DNA from: Oscillospiraceae bacterium
GTDB taxonomy: Bacteria > Bacillota > Clostridia > Oscillospirales > Ruminococcaceae
Length of the DNA stretch: 64,000 nt
Direction of reading: 5' to 3'
NCBI GenBank assembly: GCA_009781425.1
Contig: WQYC01000002.1
Location: 1-64,000 of the forward strand
In this document: piece by piece, positions 18,785 to 27,765 of the stretch
Position numbering within the stretch: position 1 is the stretch's first letter
How the letters are laid out: each line of letters starts with the position of its first letter
Translations under genes and position numbers: made by a program
The notes under the pieces: model-generated
Seen by the model: the letters and a program-made list of their open reading frames with translations, nothing else
The model's database searches: none
What the model was told of the DNA's origin: nothing

Positions 18785-19021
18785 TTGATTATTTTAAAAG
18801 AGGTATCAACTTTGGTAAATTCAAATATGTTAAAGGGTAAGATTATTGAACGCGGTAGCAGTATAAATGAAATTTCTAAAATTATAGGAGTTAACAAGGC
18901 TACATTTTACAGAAAACTAAAATGCGGTGAAAAATTATTTTCTGTAGGAGAAGCAGAAATAATTTCAAAACATTTGATTTTATCTGACGAAGAAAAAAAC
19001 AACATTTTTTTTGCTTCGTAA
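18785..19021 (+). CDS. Phage HTH regulator
   Basis: SINEISKIIGVNKATFYRKLKCGEKLFSVGEAEIISKHL. Confidence 0.7.
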   Translation: MIILKEVSTLVNSNMLKGKIIERGSSINEISKIIGVNKATFYRKLKCGEKLFSVGEAEIISKHLILSDEEKNNIFFAS

Positions 19022-19064
19022 GCCGCATATATGCGATTATAAAAAATGAAAGTAGGGTAAAGAT

Positions 19065-19310
19065 ATGCAAGAAAGTTATGAAAAAACCATCGAGTATGAA
19101 TCAACAAAAGACAAAACAGAACATGGTAAATCTGTTAGGTATTCATTTGGTCATACGAGCGAAGAAAAAGAATTTCTTCACTTTAAAGTTGAATTGTCAA
19201 TGTTCAAATTTAAAAAAGAAAAGTCGACAGAAAAATTAGAAGTTCTTTTAGAAGAAATTTTTAATAGAACAGAAAAAGAGATTATGGATTGCTTTAGAAG
19301 TATAGAATAA
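19065..19310 (+). CDS. Hypothetical phage protein
   Basis: 81 aa ORF in early operon. Confidence 0.5.
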   Translation: MQESYEKTIEYESTKDKTEHGKSVRYSFGHTSEEKEFLHFKVELSMFKFKKEKSTEKLEVLLEEIFNRTEKEIMDCFRSIE

Positions 19311-19318
19311 AAAACACA

Positions 19319-19510
19319 TTATATCCCAACTACTATACATCCACAATTTTGACATGGTTTAACTCTGTGCATCAATTCGCCATCATTATTATGACACAAA
19401 ACATATTTAATCTGTTTTCTGCACTCATAACAAGTATATCTCCCCGGCGGTAATACTTTATATGGGAAACCTTTGTCATCTTTATCAGTAAGCCAGTATG
19501 TTTTGTCCAT
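19319..19510 (-). CDS. Small zinc-ribbon-like protein, antisense to early operon
   Basis: TCYECRKQIKYVLCHNNDGELMHRVKPCQNCGC. Confidence 0.5.
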   Translation of the reverse strand: MDKTYWLTDKDDKGFPYKVLPPGRYTCYECRKQIKYVLCHNNDGELMHRVKPCQNCGCIVVGI

Positions 19511-19767
19511 TTTTGAGACTCCTTATATTATGTACAACCATTATAACACAAACATTTGCAAAAAGCAATATAAAATTTGCATAAATAATAAAATCCGCAT
19601 AGCGGTAAGAACACCTTTGCAATCGCTTGCAAAAAAATCAACGGTATAACCGCGAGAGTGTTTATATACCAACGGGCAAGCACATTGTCCGACCGGGGGA
19701 ATCATCGTCTGCCAAGATATGCTGTGACCTCGCAAACAAAAAGTGATGACAGCCGGAAAGACGGCAG

Positions 19768-19830
19768 TGGGGCGGTGCAATGGTAGCACAGGTGAAAAAA
19801 CCTTTGGTGGTTCGAGTCCGTCCGTCCCCA
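19768..19830 (+). other. tRNA-like / degenerate tRNA structure (63 nt)
   Basis: D-arm GTGC-AATGGTA-GCAC, T-arm GGTGG-TTCGAGT-CCGTC, acceptor TGGGGCG/CG(T)CCCCA; anticodon arm short and non-canonical. Confidence 0.35.
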
Positions 19831-20019
19831 TCGAAGCGCAACTTGCAGACGTGCAAATTCTTAAAAAAGCGCGTTTAAGATTCCGGTGATAAGTGAGATG
19901 TGGTTGCGGCGTTTCACGTTCGGGTATAAATAACCGAAAACACCCCCGCGGCGGTGGGTTTTCAAGAAATTCCCGCCGCCAAACAAGCGGGGTATAAAAA
20001 AGAAAGGCAGGTGTTATTC

Positions 20020-20214
20020 ATGGCTCGATATAAGACGTGCTCAGACTGCGGCTCAAATATAGACTTCAGTGAATCCTGTGACTGTGGCGGAAAAATTACC
20101 GTACATCCGAGGACATTTTCTCCGCAAAAACCATACAAGAGAAAAATTATACCTGCTACGCCCGATGAGGTGGCAGCGATAATAACGCCACTATTCAAAA
20201 AACACGAATTATAA
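20020..20214 (+). CDS. Small zinc-ribbon-like phage protein
   Basis: MARYKTCSDCGSNIDFSESCDCGGK; start revised. Confidence 0.5.
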   Translation: MARYKTCSDCGSNIDFSESCDCGGKITVHPRTFSPQKPYKRKIIPATPDEVAAIITPLFKKHEL

Positions 20215-20249
20215 GCGGCAAGGAAAGCTTTAAACGAAAGGATATAAAT

Positions 20250-20558
20250 ATGAAAGAAAAAGGATTAATAGACAGCAGAGAAAATAAGCCCACTCGCCTG
20301 TCGGCTGAACTCATTAATTTCAGAAAATACAATAAACCAAAACAAGAAACACCGAAAGAGTGGGACGAGCTGCCTTTATATATAAAAACCCGCGACATTG
20401 TTAAAATAACCGGAATCAGCTCTCCTACGATTACAAAGTTAATCACAGACGGAGAATTAAAAGCAAGTAAAATAGCCGGAAAGTGGTTTATTTTTAAAGA
20501 TGATTTCAAGGAATTTATGGTTTCAAAGCAATATATTGCGGGGGTAAATGCGTCATGA
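20250..20558 (+). CDS. Helix-turn-helix (excisionase-type) DNA-binding protein
   Basis: KTRDIVKITGISSPTITKLITDGELKASKIAGKWFIFKDDFKEFM. Confidence 0.7.
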   Translation: MKEKGLIDSRENKPTRLSAELINFRKYNKPKQETPKEWDELPLYIKTRDIVKITGISSPTITKLITDGELKASKIAGKWFIFKDDFKEFMVSKQYIAGVNAS

Positions 20559-20755
20559 AGACATATGAAAAATTATTACCCTGCCGTATTTGTGGCGGAA
20601 TTGCATCAGAATCAAATTCAAAATATATTGAAGGTAACTACGTAAAATGCACGGGTTGCTACCTTCGAGTCGAGCGTGTTAATGCCTCGCAGTGCGAGCT
20701 GCGCAAACTTTGGAATAATCTTATGAGAAAAGAAGAAAGCGTAGAGATATTATGA
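20555..20755 (+). CDS. Lar-like (restriction alleviation family) zinc-ribbon protein
   Basis: LLPCRICGGIASESN...YVKCTGCYLRVERV...LRKLWNNLM. Confidence 0.55.
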   Translation: MKTYEKLLPCRICGGIASESNSKYIEGNYVKCTGCYLRVERVNASQCELRKLWNNLMRKEESVEIL

Positions 20756-21672
20756 AAAAAATAATATTTGCAGTTTTTATATGGATTTTAATAATGTCCG
20801 CCGGAATCGTAGGTTACATAGCGGCAGAAAAAACAGAGATGGAACTTTTAGAGACTTTAAAATTAATAGGAATCTGCGGTGGAGTTTTGCTGTGGGCGTT
20901 GTTTGAGATTATGCTTCACAAAAAACCGAAAGAGATTATCCCTGTCAATCACTTTGGGGTTGTGACCCCGACGCTCATTCAATATCACGACGAACAGGGT
21001 AAGAATGAGGTGCGCGGTCAGTCATTAGTAAAACCCCTGCTAACAGCAGACGCGGCGAACCGTTATGCACTCGCCGCCGCGACACTTATTCAGACAGGGT
21101 ACGGCGAAGCCCCCGGGCAACAGCCGAGAGCGCCGGGCATAGATAAACCGCTCGGCACTGTGGTAAGCACTTCAAAGCACGCAGTTATAACCTCACATTT
21201 GGATATATTCCGCAACAACGAGGACGGACAGAGCAATTCCGAACCACTCAAAACCATAATGACAAATCAGCATTTCGGGGAAGTACGGTGCTTTCTGACA
21301 AAAGCAAAGTGTATTAATGATATTCACAAATGGGGTAAAGTCAAAGAGTTTCTAAATTCGTATTGCGGGTACAGCATAGCCGACGACGAGATACTATTGT
21401 TTGAAATAAGCGGTGTTTATTATTTCATATCAGATATCGGACTTCGTATGCTGACACCGCGGGAGCTGTTCAACGCGCAGGGCTTCCCTTCCGATTACAT
21501 AATCGACATCGACCATAAAGGCAACGTAATGTCAAAATCCGCGCAGGTTGCGCGGTGTGGCAACGCAGTTCCGCCGCCGTTCGCGGAAGCGCTCGTCAGA
21601 GCGAACTTGCCGGAGCTGTGCGGGAAGAAAATTAAAACCATGAAAGAATTAGAGGAGGTTTTGGCGGTATGA
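20752..21672 (+). CDS. N-terminally truncated phage C5-cytosine methyltransferase fused to two TM helices
   Basis: TM segments FAVFIWILIMSAGIVGYIA and IGICGGVLLWALFEIML, then HFGVVTPTLIQYHDEQGKNEVRGQSL...LTPRELFNAQGFPSDYII...QVARCGNAVPPPFAEALVRANLPEL (motifs IX-X side); no PCQ/ENV catalytic motifs. Confidence 0.7.
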   Translation: MKKIIFAVFIWILIMSAGIVGYIAAEKTEMELLETLKLIGICGGVLLWALFEIMLHKKPKEIIPVNHFGVVTPTLIQYHDEQGKNEVRGQSLVKPLLTADAANRYALAAATLIQTGYGEAPGQQPRAPGIDKPLGTVVSTSKHAVITSHLDIFRNNEDGQSNSEPLKTIMTNQHFGEVRCFLTKAKCINDIHKWGKVKEFLNSYCGYSIADDEILLFEISGVYYFISDIGLRMLTPRELFNAQGFPSDYIIDIDHKGNVMSKSAQVARCGNAVPPPFAEALVRANLPELCGKKIKTMKELEEVLAV

Positions 21673-22094
21673 GTGATAGGCATTTATTTCGCGGGAAAGA
21701 CACAACTAACGAAAAATGGGTTTACGGTGCATATTTAAAAAATTATCATTCTTCAAGGTTTGGACGAATAAACGCTATATTTTACAGCGATGAATATAGC
21801 ACTAAACGTATTCCGATAGATATATCGTCGCTCGGACAATGCACGGGCGTAAAAACAAACGAAGTAGACGATAACTTTGATTATATTTATCTTTACGAGG
21901 GGGATATTGTAAAATTCGGTTGTTTAGAGGTGCCCGCAATCGTAGAATGGCGTGAAAAACATGCTCATTTTATATTCAAATTCATAAACGGTTGGGAAAA
22001 GATGTTTTATGATATGAATATAGAAAGAGATTGTAAAATAATCGGTAATATCCACGATAATCCCGAGTTGTGGGATAGGAATAAGTATGCCTGA
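21669..22094 (+). CDS. YopX family phage protein
   Basis: LFRGKDTTNEKWVYGAYL...TGVKTNEVDDNFDYIYLYEGDIVKFG...IGNIHDNPEL. Confidence 0.85.
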   Translation: MSDRHLFRGKDTTNEKWVYGAYLKNYHSSRFGRINAIFYSDEYSTKRIPIDISSLGQCTGVKTNEVDDNFDYIYLYEGDIVKFGCLEVPAIVEWREKHAHFIFKFINGWEKMFYDMNIERDCKIIGNIHDNPELWDRNKYA

Positions 22095-22245
22095 ATTATG
22101 CCTGCACAGCAATCCAAATTATAAAAACGGCATTATGGAATATCGCTGTATGCTGACTTGTAATCGTGATAATTCGATATGCTGTGACCTTAGAGCAAAA
22201 ACATGTGAGAATTATAAACATTATAAAGACGGAGGGAAAGCATGA
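22087..22245 (+). CDS. Small Cys-rich phage protein, 52 aa (not in ORF track)
   Basis: MPELCLHSNPNYKNGIMEYRCMLTCNRDNSICCDLRAKTCENYKHYKDGGKA*; overlaps both neighbours. Confidence 0.55.
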   Translation: MPELCLHSNPNYKNGIMEYRCMLTCNRDNSICCDLRAKTCENYKHYKDGGKA

Positions 22246-22736
22246 GTCATAAAACAGAAAAACTTGAATCCTACATAGAATGGATTGAAATCAAAGGAGC
22301 AAAAGGGTTTGACAAAGATGAATGTTTAAGTTATTTGCGCGATGCATTATTAACAGAAAGATGTTTTGAGGAATTAGAAAATAGACTTGAAAAAGCTGTT
22401 GAACTTCCCTTTAAAATCGGAACAACTATCTACTTAATTCGTCCCGCCGATTGTCAAAACAACTGCCCACATATTGACAGCGATATTTGCAAGTATAGCC
22501 GGTACAGTATGCCAACAGAGGAAATTATTGCTTGTCAAGAAGCTCACGCTGTTGTGGAAGAAATCGTAGTTGACATGATTGAGGTTTGCGAGGCTGATGA
22601 AGCGGTGTACGATACCGGAAACCGTGTGACGGTTAATGATTTCTACGAAATCGCGTCAAGCGAAAGTGTTTATTTTACTCGTGAGGAAGCGGAAAAGGCA
22701 TTAAAGGAGCGTAACGATGAACATAACCAAGATTGA
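22242..22736 (+). CDS. Hypothetical phage protein
   Basis: 164 aa; FKIGTTIYLIRPADCQNNCPHI. Confidence 0.55.
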   Translation: MSHKTEKLESYIEWIEIKGAKGFDKDECLSYLRDALLTERCFEELENRLEKAVELPFKIGTTIYLIRPADCQNNCPHIDSDICKYSRYSMPTEEIIACQEAHAVVEEIVVDMIEVCEADEAVYDTGNRVTVNDFYEIASSESVYFTREEAEKALKERNDEHNQD

Positions 22737-23529
22737 ATGGAGCGACCGAACTTATAATCCCGTCACCGGTTGCCGTTATAATTGCGGATACTGCTATGCC
22801 GTCGATATATGTAAGAGGTTCGGCGGATATTCACACGAAGCGTCGCTGAGCGTTTATGGTGAAGAAGTTTATTTTCTGCATAAATCCGTCAACGGCTGCC
22901 ATGAATTAGATGTTCTGCTCTACAAATACACTAAGAAAGGTAAAGTCGTAAAAGCTCCTTATCCTTTCGGATTCGAGCCTACCCTCCACCGTTACCGCCT
23001 TGACAAACCGTCACAAATCGCAAAACCTCAGAATATTTTTGTGTGCAGTATGGCTGACCTTTTCGGCGAGTGGGTGCCGGACGAGTGGATTGAGGAAGTT
23101 TTCAAATCCTGCGCCGCCGCTCCGCAACATCGGTATCTGTTTTTAACGAAAAATCCGAAACGGTACCATGATTTAAAGCTAAAAGGATTTTTACCGAAAG
23201 GCGATAATTATTGGTTTGGTTTCTCTGCAGTGACTTATAAAGACCTTATAACAAAGCAGAATCAATGTTCATGGTTAGATTATCATACGTTCATTTCATT
23301 CGAGCCGCTTCAAAGCAACATTGAATTACCACGAAATAATTACATTAGGTGGGCTATAATTGGAGCAGAAAGCGGAACAAGCAAAGTTAAGGTTATCCCG
23401 GAACGTAGGTGGATTGAGAACATTGTAAGACAATGCAGAGAAAAGAATGTTCCGGTATTTATGAAAGACAACCTAATTCCAATTATCGGCGAAGAAAATA
23501 TGCTTCGTGAATTTCCGTGGGAGGTGTAG
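22717..23529 (+). CDS. Phage Gp37/Gp68-type DUF5131 protein (radical-SAM-like three-Cys motif)
   Basis: IEWSDRTYNPVTGCRYNCGYCYA...NIFVCSMADLFGEWVPDEWIEEVF. Confidence 0.85.
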   Translation: MNITKIEWSDRTYNPVTGCRYNCGYCYAVDICKRFGGYSHEASLSVYGEEVYFLHKSVNGCHELDVLLYKYTKKGKVVKAPYPFGFEPTLHRYRLDKPSQIAKPQNIFVCSMADLFGEWVPDEWIEEVFKSCAAAPQHRYLFLTKNPKRYHDLKLKGFLPKGDNYWFGFSAVTYKDLITKQNQCSWLDYHTFISFEPLQSNIELPRNNYIRWAIIGAESGTSKVKVIPERRWIENIVRQCREKNVPVFMKDNLIPIIGEENMLREFPWEV

Positions 23530-23531
23530 AA

Positions 23532-24002
23532 ATGAAAGCAATAACCATATGGCAGCCGTTTGCTTCGCTTGTTGCTATCGGAGCCAAAAAATTTGAAACA
23601 AGAAGTTGGAAAACCTCGTATCGCGGAAAAATTGCAATTCACGCAGCAAAGAAACCCTTCACAAGAGGCTTATTTTCCGACACAGAACTTTACCGTTTCG
23701 TGGACTCTTTAGGATTGCCCGACATTTATAGTTTCGATGAATTGCCATATAGTGTGATTGTCGCCACGGCAGAACTTGTCGAAATTCATAAAATACTTGT
23801 CGACCCTAAAACACACCGTATAGGTTTGATAAGTTCAAATGGGTATCAAGGCGGTATATCATTATGCTCTAAAGAGATTGTTTTCGGTGATTATTCTTAT
23901 GGGCGTTATGCGTGGGAACTGGATAATGTAAAAATATTTAACGAGCCAATACCGGCTTCCGGAAAGCAAAGACTTTGGGAATGGAATGGAGGTTATAGTT
24001 AA
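23532..24002 (+). CDS. ASCH domain protein
   Basis: MKAITIWQPFASLVAIGAKKFETRSWKTSYRGKIAIHAAKK; start revised. Confidence 0.85.
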   Translation: MKAITIWQPFASLVAIGAKKFETRSWKTSYRGKIAIHAAKKPFTRGLFSDTELYRFVDSLGLPDIYSFDELPYSVIVATAELVEIHKILVDPKTHRIGLISSNGYQGGISLCSKEIVFGDYSYGRYAWELDNVKIFNEPIPASGKQRLWEWNGGYS

Positions 24003-24658
24003 TGAAACTAAAAGCAATCGCATCACTTTTCAACGCAAATAAAATACTTATAATTTATACTGACAAAGACGGAGAGCAGTGGCTGAGCAACGGAGCGGCG
24101 GCATACTCCATGCGCGGTATGCCTCACATGACGCCCGAAATAGTCCTGCGCATTTTCGATGTACCGCCGGACAAGCAATCAAAATGGCACACGCGCGAGG
24201 AAGCCCTGCCGGAAGCTCTTGATTTTTCCGACATATCAGAAGCAGAACAGGAAATAGGCGAGCCTTTAAAGGTGGGTATTATGTGGCGAGGAAACAGTTA
24301 TCATTTTTACAAAGACGGCTCAAAGATTTATAGTTTTAACGTCAGTTATTTTAAGCCGCTTTGTGACGAAGACGCTGAATATTTAACTTTTCACAAACGC
24401 GAAACAAAAAACGGAGGTTTTGCGCTTGCAGTAAAAGTCGCGCTTGAACTTAAAGCTGTAATCATGCCGTCGTTTATGCACAGCGATGATGTTTTCACAG
24501 ATGAAATAAAGCATATATCGCAGTATTTTCAAAAAATGAAAACTTTGAAGAATCTCGCGAACGCAGCTGAGGAGGTTTTCGGAAGCGATTGCAATATAAA
24601 CGCAGACACAGGAGAAGTCACGGAAAACGAGCAGGGCGAGTTAACGCATGAAGAATAA
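24002..24658 (+). CDS. Hypothetical phage protein
   Basis: 218 aa ORF, coupled to neighbours. Confidence 0.55.
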   Translation: MKLKAIASLFNANKILIIYTDKDGEQWLSNGAAAYSMRGMPHMTPEIVLRIFDVPPDKQSKWHTREEALPEALDFSDISEAEQEIGEPLKVGIMWRGNSYHFYKDGSKIYSFNVSYFKPLCDEDAEYLTFHKRETKNGGFALAVKVALELKAVIMPSFMHSDDVFTDEIKHISQYFQKMKTLKNLANAAEEVFGSDCNINADTGEVTENEQGELTHEE

Positions 24659-24674
24659 AAAAGGAAATACCACC

Positions 24675-25814
24675 ATGATTCAAAACATTGACATTAGCAG
24701 GCTTATACCGCACCCAAACAACCCGCGCAAAAATTTAGGCGATTTAACTGAGCTCGCCGATAGCATCAAAGAAAACGGAATATTTCAGAACCTCACTGTC
24801 GTTCCGGTAGACGCTTCTGATTATGAAAAGAAAATCGCTATGAGAAAGAAATACACAGGCGACTATACAATCATAATCGGACACCGCCGGCACTCTGCCG
24901 CGAAGCACGCAGGACTTTCAGAAGTTCCCTGTGCGGTTACGCTCATTGACGAAAAGACGCAGCTGTCAACTATGCTATGCGAGAATATACAGCGCAGCGA
25001 TTTGACAATCATCGAGCAGGCTCAAGGATTTCAAATGATGCTTGACTTAGGAGAAACAACAAAGACTATATCCGAGAAAACAGGGTTTTCCGAAACGACT
25101 GTCCGTAAAAGGTTGTTTGTTGCTTCTCTCGACAAAAAGAAAGCGAATAGTGCATATGAGCGCGGTGCAACCCTCGATGATTATATAAAGCTGCAACAGA
25201 TTGACAACGCAAAAAAGCGCAACGAAGTATTAGAGTCAATCGGAACAAACAATTTTAACAACTCTTTTGCAAATGCTGTAGCAGAAGAAAAGCGTGAAAA
25301 AATTGCACCGCAAATCGTTGAGCAAATCAAAGAATTTGCAAAGCCGACAGAAAAGCTATTATGGGAGTTAAAAGGATATTCTTCTCGATATGAAATGAGA
25401 ATTTCATATACAGAATACGAAAAATCCGGGAAACTCGGTTTCAAGATTCCGACAAAATTTAAGCCCGATGAATACTTATATCACTTAGGAAAAAACTACA
25501 TTGATATTTACAAAAAAGATAAAAATATCAAAGTCGAAAAGAAAATGACAGAATTATCTCCGCAAGAACAAGAGGAAAAGCGTGAGTTTAGACGGAATTA
25601 TAAAGCATTAAAAGAAATGAGCGAAACTGCATATCAGCTTAGACTTGATTTTATAAAATCATTTTCAAAAAATCCAAAACTATTGCATGAACATTATGAA
25701 GCATTGTCATACTTTTCGTTTGCGGCAGTATGCTTGGGTAATAAACTCGAATTTAGTAATTATGCTTCATTAGAAGAAATATCTTTCAATGAATCATACT
25801 GGCAATTGTCATAG
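24675..25814 (+). CDS. ParB/Spo0J-like nuclease-domain protein, interrupted by in-frame TAG
   Basis: IDISRLIPHPNNPRKNLGDLTELADSIKENGIFQNLTVVP, TIIIGHRRHSAAKHAGLSEVPC, EQAQGFQMMLDLG. Confidence 0.85.
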   Translation: MIQNIDISRLIPHPNNPRKNLGDLTELADSIKENGIFQNLTVVPVDASDYEKKIAMRKKYTGDYTIIIGHRRHSAAKHAGLSEVPCAVTLIDEKTQLSTMLCENIQRSDLTIIEQAQGFQMMLDLGETTKTISEKTGFSETTVRKRLFVASLDKKKANSAYERGATLDDYIKLQQIDNAKKRNEVLESIGTNNFNNSFANAVAEEKREKIAPQIVEQIKEFAKPTEKLLWELKGYSSRYEMRISYTEYEKSGKLGFKIPTKFKPDEYLYHLGKNYIDIYKKDKNIKVEKKMTELSPQEQEEKREFRRNYKALKEMSETAYQLRLDFIKSFSKNPKLLHEHYEALSYFSFAAVCLGNKLEFSNYASLEEISFNESYWQLS

Positions 25815-25871
25815 ACTCGAAAAAAAGAGCTTTTAAAAGAAACTAAGGCTTCAGCGTTAAAGATTCTTTTA

Positions 25872-26078
25872 GTGTCGCTCTATTCAACAATGCAGGATAG
25901 CGGCGAGAACACATACTATTGCGGAAACGAAACCTCTGCGGAAAAACGAGGGTTTCATAAGGAAAATTCAAAACTTGACGCAATATATGATTGTTTTTGC
26001 GCACTCGGCTATCAGATGTCGGACGATGAGCGCGCGCTCAAGGACGGGACGCATGAGTTGTATACTAAAAATAAATAA
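25872..26078 (+). pseudogene. Probable C-terminal remainder of the ParB-like gene, same reading frame after TAG
   Basis: Frame identical to 24675 ORF and open between the TAG and this ORF (TRKKELLKETKASALKILLVSLYSTMQDSG...). Confidence 0.55.
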
Positions 26079-26094
26079 AAATCAGAGGTAAAAT

Positions 26095-26964
26095 ATGGGG
26101 CGCAGAAGTAAAAATTATAATATCGAGGGTCAGCTGACGTTGTTTGATTTAGACATTTACAACAAGCAACATCAGTCGCCCGACGATTTCCTTGAGCTTC
26201 TGCGCCACGAAAACGTAAAGCTATACCGAACTAAAACGATTAAAGCGGGGAATCAACTTGAATGTGAAATTTTCCCGCTTTTCAATCCGCAAGAAAAAAT
26301 CAGAGCCAAAGAGCACGAAAAGAGCCGCGAAGCACAGAAAAACCTCAATCACAAGAATACTAAAAAGAATATTACCCGTCTGTCAAATGCGAATTTTACA
26401 TCGAGCGATTATTGGGGGACGTTCGGGTACGATGATAATAATTTACCTGCAACGCCGGAGGAAGCTTTAAAAGATGTCAAGAATTTTCTTCGCCGGCTTG
26501 CAAGATTACATAAAAAACAAGGTTTAGAATTCAAATATATTTACGTCACTGAGTTCAAGCATGATGGTGATGTCGTCAGAGCGCATCATCATATAATGAT
26601 GTCGGGAGGAATCAGCCGCGATGAAATCGAAAGCAAGTGGAACGGAGGCGCGTATCCGCAAACTCGACGCCTGCGTGTTAAGCACGACTGTGGGCTGAAC
26701 GGGATTGCGAATTATCTCGCTAAAGGAAAAAGCTACGAAAGATTTTGGGGGCACTCGAAGGGATTGAAGCAACCCAAAATTGATATTGCGGATAAAAAAA
26801 TCACGAAACGCCGCGCAGAAAAAATCGCATGGGACGAAAACTGCGTGCCCGAAATCTTTGAAAAACTGTATAAGGATTACGCTTTCAGAAGCGTAGAGGT
26901 GAAGCGGAGCGATTTTGTTTCGGGGGTTTATATATATGTGCAGATGTATAAAAGGAAGGAGTAA
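26095..26964 (+). CDS. Rolling-circle (HUH-type) replication initiator-like protein
   Basis: KYIYVTEFKHDGDVVRAHHHIMMSGG (HxH) and GIANYLAKGKSYERFWGHSKGL (tyrosine motif). Confidence 0.65.
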   Translation: MGRRSKNYNIEGQLTLFDLDIYNKQHQSPDDFLELLRHENVKLYRTKTIKAGNQLECEIFPLFNPQEKIRAKEHEKSREAQKNLNHKNTKKNITRLSNANFTSSDYWGTFGYDDNNLPATPEEALKDVKNFLRRLARLHKKQGLEFKYIYVTEFKHDGDVVRAHHHIMMSGGISRDEIESKWNGGAYPQTRRLRVKHDCGLNGIANYLAKGKSYERFWGHSKGLKQPKIDIADKKITKRRAEKIAWDENCVPEIFEKLYKDYAFRSVEVKRSDFVSGVYIYVQMYKRKE

Positions 26965-26969
26965 TCAGA

Positions 26970-27428
26970 GTGAATTATTTTAAAGAAGCAGAATATATTT
27001 TGCAAAATTACCCTAAATTAAAAACAGCGTTACAGAATTTAAAACGAAGGCAAGGGCAGTTGATTGCCATTTCAACCCCGTCGTATAAAATGTCAGCGGA
27101 AACATCGCGAATAGGCGCAGGTTCAGCATATGTCAGCAACACAATTAATGATTTAGAGGAATTATCATATATAGCAAAAGAAATAAATGCAATCACATGG
27201 AAAATTCAAGAGATAGAAAATATACTTTCAGATATTGAAGACGACAAAAGAAAAATTATTGAAATGATATATTTTCAAAACCTAACACACGAAAAAGCGA
27301 TGAAAGATATTTATCTTAGCGGTAAAGCCTCATTTTACAGAAAAAAGAAAAAAGCAATTGAAGAATTTTCAATTCTTTATTTTGGCATATCAGCTCTTGA
27401 TTATATAATTAAAACGAGAAAAAAATGA
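26970..27428 (+). CDS. Phage sigma-like/ArpU-like late regulator
   Basis: IEDDKRKIIEMIYFQNLTHEKAMKDIYLSGKASFYRKKKKAIEEF. Confidence 0.55.
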   Translation: MNYFKEAEYILQNYPKLKTALQNLKRRQGQLIAISTPSYKMSAETSRIGAGSAYVSNTINDLEELSYIAKEINAITWKIQEIENILSDIEDDKRKIIEMIYFQNLTHEKAMKDIYLSGKASFYRKKKKAIEEFSILYFGISALDYIIKTRKK

Positions 27429-27498
27429 GACGATTTGCGAGAAAAAATGAGACTTTACATAACGCAAAATCTATGCTATTATATATAAAGAAAGTTAT

Positions 27499-27521
27499 GG
27501 ACGGGAAAAATCCCGTCCTTT
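27499..27521 (+). terminator. Rho-independent terminator
   Basis: ggacgggaaaaatcccgtccttt. Confidence 0.75.
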
Positions 27522-27765
27522 ATTATATGCTTTCGAGTTTATCGGGCTCGTAATGGGTATTAAAATATCAACCACCTATATAAAACAATCTTTAATTTAT
27601 CATTATTATAAATCCATGAGGGCGGGGGTTGCCCGTCCGGCAGGGGGAGGGTTTCCCTCACCCATGAGGACGCGTTGACGGAGCTTTACTTTTTAAGAAG
27701 AGCACTTCCTCATTTTTTTCATACCCGAGAATAATAAAACAAACAAACGAATCGGAGGGATTCAA

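Noticed and set aside
19541-19856. Minus-strand ORFs 19541-19831 and 19662-19856
   Set aside because: Their N-termini (GLEPPKVF) are read from the antisense of the tRNA-like sequence; no RBS.
25812-25814. Stop-codon recoding with a suppressor tRNA from the 19768 tRNA-like element
   Set aside because: The element has no CTA anticodon and TAG is used as a normal stop by several phage genes; nonsense mutation is simpler.
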